Positions 55,800-64,000 of a DNA stretch of 64,000 bases are shown in pieces. The notes under the pieces were generated by a model, which made no database searches, was not told the origin of the DNA, and saw only the letters and a list, made by a program, of their open reading frames with translations. Made by a program: the position numbers and the translations under genes. Every line of letters starts with the position of its first letter. The first letter of the stretch is position 1. The stretch is from Bactrocera neohumeralis (lineage: Eukaryota > Arthropoda > Insecta > Diptera > Tephritidae): NCBI RefSeq assembly GCF_024586455.1, contig NC_065923.1, forward strand, positions 37,620,370 through 37,684,369. Reading direction: 5' to 3'.

Positions 55800-56715
55800 A
55801 ACTCAGTTTCAGTTCGCTAATCCTATCTTCTGCCCGAAAAACTTCTACGTCAAGTAACCAGAAGCCAGCGTTCAGCACTATAGTATTTACTTCCTTAAAG
55901 ATTTCATCAAATGTTGACGTGGTGACACAACCAGAGTGAGACGAACTTCTACCATCTTGTCGGTCTTCTTTTTAGAACAGCTTGTATTACTTAAAGTAAA
56001 CTCACTTTCGTAAATTTTCAAAATTTGAAGTGTTTATTTCTATTCCTTAGTTTGTACCAATAAAACAGAAAAGTAGGAATTTAAATGGCCGTAGCTTGAA
56101 ATTTGAACACACCTCGTGTAAAGGACATTCTTGTACTTTTATATTAAACCCTATGTACATACATACCCTTTGTAACAAGCACGGACATAATACATTCAAC
56201 CGAGTACAGTCTTCGTTACAATGACGCTTTGATACCTCCATATGTGCCACGAGTGCTTTTCGGCTTTCGCTAAGCAATCCTAGATACCCGTAGAACATGT
56301 TTGCAGCGGAAAAGTCGACTGAGTGGCACTTCAGCTCAGCTCGCAGTGCCACAACTGCGTCTGCCACAGTACTTACACATATAAATAACGGTAGGCAGGC
56401 AAGTAGATATGTATAACTATATGAATATATGTAGTATCTTCGTAAAAAGTTGTTTGCATGAGACAGTTTTATTTACATTCAAATATCAGACACCATGTGT
56501 ATTAAAGTTCAAATTCCGTTTGGGGTGATCCTAACTAAAGTTAAATGTCCTTGAACTATTTTACCAAAGTGATGGCATTTTACGCCCCAGGTATGTGATA
56601 GGAAGAAAAAATATACATTTAGATGTCATACTCGTATAGTATATAGTACATTAGAGCATGCATTTTCATATATGGTATTGCCTGACGTTGGAGAACAGGT
56701 CGAAATTTGGAATAT
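55800..56715. repeat. Duplicated block, copy B part 1
   Basis: Partner of 2,120-3,005, same orientation. A 106-codon minus-strand frame (56,047-56,367, with 'LKCHSVDFSAANMFYGYLGL') is interrupted in copy A and diverges without a silent-site excess, so it is not called a gene. It begins 280 bp after the last recognised receptor exon, inside what would be a receptor intron. Confidence 0.85.
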
Positions 56716-56969
56716 TTGGAAAATATTTCGCATTAAGTGGCAGAGCCTTGGATCATATCATCTTTGCTTCCGCGACCAAAACGGCCTGTTAAAGTCAACC
56801 GGAAGGAGGGAATATACCAAAACTACCATTTGCTATAATTTTTATTTTAATATCGGTTTTGATGTCTGATTTAAAACTTAATAAAGAAACTTTGAGATGG
56901 ATGTTAAGGACCAAGTTTGGTTTAAATCGATCAACCGGTTCATTAAATAGAAAATTTTAGAAACTTAAA

Positions 56970-57600
56970 ATTGAGCTCTTCCACGGATGGATAGAAATTA
57001 AGAGTGAGGGTAAGAGATGGAGTCTTCTATCGGGAGATCTCTACCAATTAAAGTTTCTGGCTGTCAAACCACTACAGCGTCACTAAAGCGGAGCAAGCTG
57101 TCACCAAGTAGTGGTAAATAAACTGGTTCGAAACAGCCAGTGTGTGAACCTGAGAGTGCTTGGTAGGCACTTGTCCACAATCACAACTTATGCGGCTGCG
57201 CAATTCATCTGACCCAAAAGGCAGAGGTCCTTAGAACTACTTGCACTTAGAAAAGTAAATCTCGGCACAGTTGCACGGTTCAGTCAGAATAGAACCCTGT
57301 CTAATAGATAAACACGCGCTGTAGCAAAATATTTTGTCAGACGCTCTTTGCCAAAGTTGTATAGAGGAAGCAAGGTGAAGTCATCTTGCCACTTTCTTCT
57401 CTATTGCCCGGGTTTTGGCAGATTGAGATTAAAATATCTAGGTAGACACACCTTTGGAGAGCGTAGCCTGTGGCTGAGATTGATATTAACCGCCTTAACA
57501 AATTTGAGTTAAGCTCCATCAGGTTGTGCACTTAAAGAGTTTTTGGATAACACAAAGTACAAATATCTGTCCAAGCGAGATCCCAACCTAATCTAAGCTG
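56970..57600 (+). mobile_element. LINE RNase H and C-terminal remnant (copy B)
   Basis: 'TDG', a stop, 'KLRVRVRDGVFYREIST', 'SFWLSNHYSVTKAE' give the first two RNase H motifs. After a gap 'CHFLLYCPGFGRLRLKYLG' and 'RHTFGERSLWLRLILTALTN' give the ORF2 tail, similar to that at 34,510. The UTR ends around 57,600 ('cccaacctaatctaagctgg'). The first part corresponds to 12,555-12,690 in copy A. Confidence 0.75.
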
Positions 57601-58064
57601 GGCAGGGCCATTGCATAGTAACCGAAATATTCCGGGTGTTTGGACGAATATTCACTATTGGAGATTCTTGTACTTTGTTTATCCCGAACCAACACCTTCC
57701 CTTCTCTTAACTTTTAACCGTGCAACGTGAATATGGGATACCGTTGCTTTTTCTGCTATTTGCTTCTCTAAATGCAGCAGAATAATCATTTATGTGAAAG
57801 TACGTATGCACATACATACATACTTATGCATATACTATATAAATGCCACACACACACGCTCAACTAGAACCAAATTGAAACTACAGGCAAAAACTAAAAC
57901 GTCTCAAGGTCTTACGCAAACATTTGTGTTTAATAGACAGAGAAGAGCTTTGTGTAGTAGGCGCAATTGTTTAGATATACCATGCATATACCATAGGTAT
58001 ACCTATGTAATATATGGATATATGCTATACTTATGGACGAATGTATGTACTATATAGTAGACCT
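57601..58064. other. No gene seen
   Basis: Contains a short CA run (57,848-57,857) and a perfect 16 bp palindrome 'cataggtatacctatg' at 57,992-58,007. No coding motif. Confidence 0.45.
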
Positions 58065-60380
58065 GTATGTGCAAATATTTATATAAAATCATGTAAATGT
58101 TGAAATTCTTATAATTTTTAAATACGAGTATACTTATATCATACATTAGAGCTTTTTCCGGCATTGAATTTCCTATTTAAATATGCAAACGTTTTGAATA
58201 TGCAGTTGTACTAAACTAAAGTAGTCTATCGGTGTGTGAATTTTCCATACAAGAATTCGAAAAACACAAATTTTAGAATTCCTCCGAAAATTCCAGCAAC
58301 AGCACTAAGTAATCCAATAAAATCTAATCCGAATTACTATTCATTTAAGTACTCTAGGAAACTTATGAGAAAGCCTCTGAAATTGAAATCCAATCAAAGT
58401 AATGCGTGCGCTGTTTACAAATTCCTCTATCTTGTTCGGTCACAATTCCGATTCGTCGAAAACATGCTTTTATAATACTACTTCTCTTCGAATGCCGCAT
58501 ATCAGGACGCATTGAATTATGCATGTGTACAAGTATATTTACATAAATATATATAAATGTCAGTATACGCTTAGCTGCGTATGTTCGCAGCAATTTCTTT
58601 AATCTCAAATCAATTTACTTTGTCTGTCTATTTCACATTCAATATATGGATTTGCTCATATAAATAGCCACCTCAACAATATGTTTTGCAAAATGGCATG
58701 CTAGCGCTTTTTGTTTCTCTACAAGCATGGCTCATAAGCCGCACATTTGTTTGTGTAAATCGCCTGAATATAACACGGAGGCAGACAAAATCGAAAGCGT
58801 TTCTCTAGAGGACATAATCTTTAAATGAATTCTGTGAGAATAAATGAAATCGCTGATGTACTAAACAAAAATAAACACTCCATCCTTGGAAGGCTAAATT
58901 AATGCACTCAGTACTAAAATAATTTAAAATATAAATAACAGTAGTTCACTTTTGGATGATAATGATGAGGTTTAAGCTCTTTTAAATTTATCAGTAAACC
59001 GTTTTAGTAAAAATGGTTGCATCCAGTATTTGTTAATAAACGAATTATTTAAGCGATTACAATCATATTTTTTAACCCTCTATATTTTTTGTGTGTCAAG
59101 AATTCATTGCTAATTATTTCATTTTTGTTTTGTTTCGGAAATATCTATCTCTAGTTTTTACTATCCAACGAAATTTTCTGCTGTATCTTAAGATATGCTA
59201 TATAAACTTAGCTAAAGAGACAAATATTATATATACATATATGAGGGAATGAAAAACAGAAACACAGATCTAATAAAGGAAATATTGTCGTAGAATTTGT
59301 AGAATGCTTTGGAGACAATAGATGCAAAAGTTTCACTGGGAAGCTATGAATTGTGCACAAATACTAATTACCATTTGCATGTACGAATACATTTTACTCC
59401 AAACTCTCACTTTTTAAATGTACTGAAGTCCCGTCATGATATATGGTGCAGAGGCTTGGAAAATGACAACATCTGATGAGTCGACGTTGCGAGTTTTCGA
59501 GCGAAAAGTTCTGCGAAAGACTTATGGTCCTTTGCGCGTTGGCCACGGCGAATATCGCATTCGATAGAACGATGAGCTGTATGAGATATACGACGACATC
59601 GACATAGTTCAGCGAATTAAAAGACAGCGGCTACGCTGGCTAGGTCATGTGGTCTGAATGGATGAAACCACTCCAGCTCTGAAAGTATTCGACGCAGTAC
59701 CCGCCGCGGGAAGCATAGGAAGAGGAAGACCTCTACCTGGCTTCGCTTGGAATATCCGAAGCGAAAAGAAGAAGCGACTGGCGCGCTGTTGTTAACTCGG
59801 CTATAATTGCGTAAGCGGTGTCTACGCCAGTAAAGAAGAAGAAGAAAGTGCGCCACTACACTTAAGTGAATTCAACCCATCCGGATAGGTCATAACAAAA
59901 CTATAAACTCTACTAATTACAAACCAGTTAGAGCGCAGCAGCTGTGCGAACTTTACAAGCAAACATTGTACGAAAACAACAGCTATTAGCCATTAGCAGC
60001 CAAAGTTTCAGATGATTGGAGGTGCAAGCTGACAATTCGAATTCCAACTTGAGACCCACTCGGTTTCAAATTTTCAATAAATAAATTTCTACTCTGAAAA
60101 TCTCTTAGTCATATAGCGAGCGTTAAATTCCGAAGCGAGCAGTTAGGTTTGTGAAATTGAAATGCCTTACGCGCTTATAAAGTAGCTTAGCAATCAGAGC
60201 TCTTAATATTATAAATGGATTGAACTGTTGTTTGTTGAAGGGCGTAGAATTTTTTGTAAAAGCAGTTAGAGTTAGCCTTACAGAAAAATTAATGAAAGTT
60301 TCGCAAGATATTACATCTGACAATGGGTAGCTGTAGTAAAATTCCCATTTATTGACCAGTCTATTTTATAAATGTTGATT
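58065..60380. repeat. Duplicated block, copy B part 2
   Basis: Partner of 12,700-14,660, same orientation and order, split by an RTE fragment at 59,430-59,847. After the insertion the match resumes at 'cttaagtgaattcaaccc' (copy A 'acgtgaattcaaccaacc') and continues to 'tttattgaccagt'. Confidence 0.88.
59430..59847 (+). mobile_element. 5'-truncated RTE-like LINE insertion
   Basis: Codes for the RT thumb and C-terminus: 'VMIYGAEAWKMTTSDESTLR', 'VFERKVLRKTYGPLRVGHGE', 'IDIVQRIKRQRLRWLGHVV', 'ALKVFDAVPAAGS', then the 3' UTR and a GAA-repeat tail ending near 59,847. TAG replaces Trp after 'EYRIR' and TGA replaces Arg after 'LGHVV'. Same family as 5,526-12,440. Copy A of the surrounding block lacks it, so it is a bona fide insertion; 'aagt' on both sides may be a short target duplication. 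Confidence 0.88.
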
Positions 60381-60489
60381 GTATGACACACTTCATATTT
60401 AGATTATGACATTTTTCATTAATTATTACACAGCTCTACCGAAAATTCAATTTTTTTGTTGCTCTGGATTCCAGAGCCCTTAATACGAA

Positions 60490-61480
60490 TTTATTCATAA
60501 AACGAGTAAGAAAGGGCTAAGTTTGAGTGCAACCGAACATTTTATACTCTCGCACGATAAAGTGATAATCGAGATTTCATTATCCGACATTTACATATTT
60601 TTCAAATAACGTATTTGTGTAAAGTTTTATTCCGCTATCATCATTGGTTCCTAATGTATATATTATATAGAGAAGGCATCAGATGGAATTCAAAATAGCG
60701 TTATGTTGGAAGAAGGCGTGGTTGTGAACCAATTTCACCCATATTTCGTACATGTCATCAGGGTGTTAAGAAAATATTACATACCGAATTTCATTGAAAT
60801 CGGTCTAGTAGTTCCCGAGATATGGTTTTTGGTCCATAAGCTTCCTTCTGCCATTTCTTCCGTAAAATTGAGTGTTTCTGACGTTTTTGTTAGTCGGTTC
60901 ACGCACTTTTAGTGATTTTCAACATAACCTTTGTATGGGAGGTGGGCGAGGTTATTATCCGATTTCTTCCATTTTTGAACTGTATATGGAAATGCCTGAA
61001 GGAAACGACTCTATAGAGTTTGGTTGACATAGCTATAGCAGTTTCCGAGATATGTACAAAAACTTAGTAGGGGCCACGCCCACTTTTCCAAAAAAATTGC
61101 GTCCAAATATGCCCCTCCCTAATGCGATCCCTTGTGCCAAATTTCACTTTAAAATCTTTATTTATGGCTTAGTTATGACACTTTATATGTTTTCAGTTTC
61201 CGCCATTTTGTGGGCGTGGCAGTGGGCCGATTTTGCCCATCTTCAAACTTAACCTTCTTATGGAGCCAAGGAATTCGTGTACCAAGTTTCATCATGATAT
61301 CTCAAGTTACAGCTTGCACGGACAGACAGATATCCGGATTTCGACTCTACTCGTCACCCTGATCACTTTGGTATATATAACCCTTTATCTGACTCTTTTA
61401 GTTTTAGGACTTACAAACAACTGTTATGTGAACAAAACTATAATACTCTCCTTATCAACTTTGTTGCGAGAGTATAAAAA
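60490..61480 (+). repeat. Non-coding dispersed repeat, second copy
   Basis: Opens 'aacgagtaagaaagggctaa' and 'gaacattttatactctcgca', closes 'tgttgcgagagtataaaaag', like 3,345-4,845. Internal phrases: 'ttcccgagatatggtttttg', 'gtgggcgtggcagtgggcc', 'cacggacagacagatatccg'. No significant reading frame. Confidence 0.65.
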
Positions 61481-61494
61481 GGAAAATCATTATA

Positions 61495-61860
61495 TGTACT
61501 CTATGGGAATTGGGGTAGTATCGACCCGATATTATCGATTAACTATTACCATGCCACATACTACAAAAATGTTACTGGGTTTCATTAAGGAGCAGCCGGA
61601 TATTCGAAAATAATGGTAGTGCTTGTATGTATGGGGGCTAGGTCATGTTTTCGCCCAATTGTATCTCTTTTACGCACAAGGATATACTGTTATGTAAAAC
61701 ATGTTCTGTAATTTTCATAGTGATAACTCCATTATTGGCCAGCACAAGGTCATCTGGAAGTTCGAAAATCTGTACATTAGGTATATAGGGGCTCAGGGAA
61801 GTATTGATCCGATTCAAGACATTTTTGATGCACAGAATTATTATAATCTATTTCTAGTCA
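61495..61860 (+). repeat. Partial copy of the same dispersed repeat
   Basis: 'tatgtatgggggctaggtca', 'tttcatagtgataactccat' and 'ggaagttcgaaaatctgtac' match 3,515-3,690. It follows the 60,490-61,480 copy head to tail and lacks the typical start. Confidence 0.55.
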
Positions 61861-62745
61861 TTCGGGGGCGTCTATTCTGTAACTCGATTCGAAAATGTAT
61901 TCTATTCGAAATTCGGATCTACTTTATCATTGTGCGAAAGTTGTGCCACCCTGTGCCAGAACAAATACGACCAATTTTCGTTTTTGCTTTCTACAACTCA
62001 AAAGCTAACGAATATTTTATTCGAAAATTGGCTTGAAAATCCGAAAATCGAGTTACAGAATAAAAATCCGAATTCGAGTAAATTGTTTTTCGAATCGAGT
62101 TACAGAATAGGCCCCCTGCTATATACATACATATATACACTCGCCACGCAAAGCTTACCACTCAATATTTTCAAGTATTGTGCGCATTTGACTACGCCTT
62201 ATAGCGGTATTTTTTGCGGTATAGAATTTTTTTTATTTAGAAATAAGTTAATGACATGTTATTAATCAAAAATATTAAAAATTAAAACAAAACACGTTCA
62301 GCTATAGACAAATCAATTGAAAGATAGTGAGTTTTACAATACGAGCTTGTAAGAGACTGACATGCGATGAAAAAATTATATTTTTTATTTTTTTAACTTA
62401 ATTTCATTTACACTATAATTGAAATTAATATTTTATTTTATCTTTTTAATTGAAACACGAAGTTGAGTCGGCCGCTTTTGTATAAGCACAGAAAAGCTAA
62501 TTTGTGTTTTACTCATTAAACGTAATAAATTAAAAACCATAATTAGTAGTTTTGCTGTCAGCATGATTTTTGGATCAACATTATTTTAAGTTGGCAATTT
62601 TTCCAAAATTTTTCAAACGTAAAGCAATGTATTTCTCCTCACAGATGTACTCCACTAAACTCTCCTTTATACTTCTGTAATGTTAATGATCTAGTTTGTG
62701 AGCCACTCTATTTCATATGTTTATTAAACTATGTCTAATTTACAG
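61861..62745. other. AT-rich DNA, no gene seen
   Basis: The 111-codon frames at 61,701-62,036 and 61,930-62,265 overlap each other in different frames and show no motif. 'attcgaaaa' and 'attcggat' recur around 61,885-62,110. Confidence 0.4.
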
Positions 62746-62887
62746 CAAAAATGGTTCTAATGCTGCCGCGACATATGGACTGCAGAAACCGAACAACAAA
62801 ACTACCCTAATTAGACGTACCTGCACGGAGTTTGTTGCTCAAAGGGAATTGCAGCAACTGCAAATAGACAAACCACCAAGAAAGTGA
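62746..62887 (+). CDS. Possible 3' terminal coding exon, unidentified
   Basis: After an acceptor-like 'actatgtctaatttacag' there are 46 open codons to a TGA: 'KNGSNAAATYGLQKPNNKTT', 'LIRRTCTEFVAQRELQQLQI', 'DKPPRK'. It is polar and basic with no membrane segment, and richer in GC than its flanks. I do not recognise it. It is on the same strand as the receptor at 54,314-55,522 and could in principle be its C-terminal tail, but nothing links them. A chance frame is the main alternative. Confidence 0.3.
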
Positions 62888-63539
62888 CTAATTAACACCA
62901 TTGCTATTGTTTATTTACGAATTTATGGCAGAAGTTTTGGCAAAGTTGGTGAAGAAGAATTTTCCACACGACGGCAGCTTTCATCAGGGTGCAGGCAAAA
63001 AAGGTAAAAGTGGATTAAGTGGAAATTAATCCACAATATATGGCATGTAGATGGTGCCACGTTTGCTTAGAGTAGGTGTTTGTAGATTATTTGCTTTGTT
63101 CCTCACTTACCAAAATATGGTTGGCAACATTTTTAAAAGCAAAAATTTTATTTTAGTAAGAATATACGTGTCAACAATCGCGCAATAAAAAAAAACTTCA
63201 AGTAAAAGTCAGCTTTATTAGAGAACAAGCTTATTATTGACTTTGACATTGACCTGAAAGCGCTCGGTATATATGCAAACTAATCACTTAGTTATTAAGA
63301 TTGGATCTGAAATGTTGAACAAGTCCTTTTCTCCCCAATAAGTTACTAATAACAACATCTATTACTCTTTAGTTGGCAACAGCTGTAAGATGGGTTACGT
63401 TATACTGGATGGCTATTACGCCGTACATAAATGCTGATCCTTAAGATTTAATTATAAGTGCCAAAACCATAATCATATAAAACAGTTGATCGAAACAACT
63501 TTACAAGCAACACTGTTTCAATTAGCAGTGCCCCCATAA
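62888..63539. other. AT-rich DNA, no gene seen
   Basis: No motif recognised. Confidence 0.4.
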
Positions 63540-63983
63540 CGCCATGGCCATAACCATAAACACACCTATTAAATTAATGTCGTCCTTATTAATGCCCTCC
63601 GGGTCGCACATGTGCCAGTCTTCTCGAGACCGTATGAGTAAAAATCATCCGAGTGTTTCTTCAAGGCTCTTGCACATGATCTTGACGATCCTGCATGCCT
63701 CTAAGGCATTCCATATCATCATAATCTGTCTGTCAGCCCTTTCGGAAGTTTTATTGTGTATCGTTTTTAGTGTCTTACGTGTATCCTCTACTCGTTCGGT
63801 AGCCAGACAGACAACATTTTCGGCAATCAGATCAGCTATTTCGTTTCCCAGAATTCTTTTGTTGCCGCAAGAACTGATGCCAGAAAGATATTGCATTATT
63901 TCGGCAGCTTGAAGGGTCGCATTAGATCCAGTTCCGATCTGTGTTGAGTGCCGTGCCCACTCTATTAACAATTTTTGATCCAT
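63540..63983 (-). mobile_element. LINE RNase H remnant
   Basis: Minus-strand frame of 112 codons: 'QIGTGSNATLQAAEI' (Glu region), directly followed by 'SSCGNKRILGNEIADLIAEN', the last RNase H motif with its Asp; the part between, with the second Asp, is deleted. It continues with a tail around 'CRIVKIMCKSLEETLG'. Open over 340 bp. It ends near the edge of the window, so the rest of the copy may lie outside. Confidence 0.65.
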
Positions 63984-64000
63984 CTGTGTATATGTTTTAA

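Noticed and set aside
57992..58007. Perfect 16 bp palindrome 'cataggtatacctatg'
   Set aside because: Lies in tata-rich sequence of the block's neighbourhood with no repeat elsewhere in the window; probably chance.
1..64000. CRISPR arrays, operons, tRNA and rRNA genes
   Set aside because: No regularly spaced repeats, no tRNA cloverleaf or rRNA sequence recognised; the genome is that of an insect.

Overview
This is a stretch of a fly genome, not a bacterial one: AT-rich, intron-bearing and packed with decayed transposable elements. I infer a higher fly (Brachycera), most likely a tephritid-type fruit fly. The reasons are a Drosophila-type sugar gustatory receptor, a Drosophila-type CAPA/pyrokinin neuropeptide receptor, insect RTE- and Jockey-type LINEs, several mariner groups including one with the spacing of the DD41D group, and a piggyBac-type transposase. 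The species is not certain. A run of 100 N marks an assembly gap at 39,273-39,372.

Layout. 1-5.5 kb: a transposon end, a diverged ~510 bp tandem duplication, the first half of a duplicated block (copy A), a non-coding repeat element and a perfect 17 bp hairpin. 5.5-12.4 kb (minus strand): a clean nest of two LINEs, in which a nearly intact Jockey/CR1-like element (7,059-11,697) sits inside the endonuclease domain of an older RTE-like element. 12.5-14.7 kb: second half of copy A. 15.7-18.2 kb (plus): a sugar gustatory receptor of the Gr64/Gr5a/Gr61a type, broken by stops and frame changes, with a dead mariner in one intron. 18.5-36.3 kb: remnants of mariner elements and LINE tails, small inverted-repeat elements and featureless AT-rich DNA. 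39.6-41.7 kb: a piggyBac-like element with a left TTAA end, paired palindromic sites and a 501-codon transposase with a visible DDD triad but no C-terminal tail. 41.9-53.6 kb: more mariner, Tc1 and LINE remnants. 54.3-55.5 kb (plus): four exons of a CapaR-like G-protein-coupled receptor with a 2 bp frameshift. 55.8-60.4 kb: copy B of the duplicated block, carrying a later RTE insertion that copy A lacks. 60.5-64 kb: repeat copies, a possible 3' coding exon and a LINE tail.

How it fits together. Only two host genes can be recognised, and both are broken as written. Everything else with coding signal is mobile DNA, and the nesting gives a relative order: RTE insertion, then Jockey insertion into it; block duplication, then RTE insertion into copy B. 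I found no bacterial-style operon, CRISPR array, tRNA or rRNA gene. I do not see a clearly new biological system. The least explained items are the perfect hairpin at 4,982-5,025, the foldback repeat family at 22.3, 30.8 and 48.0 kb, and the palindrome pairs in the left end of the piggyBac element.
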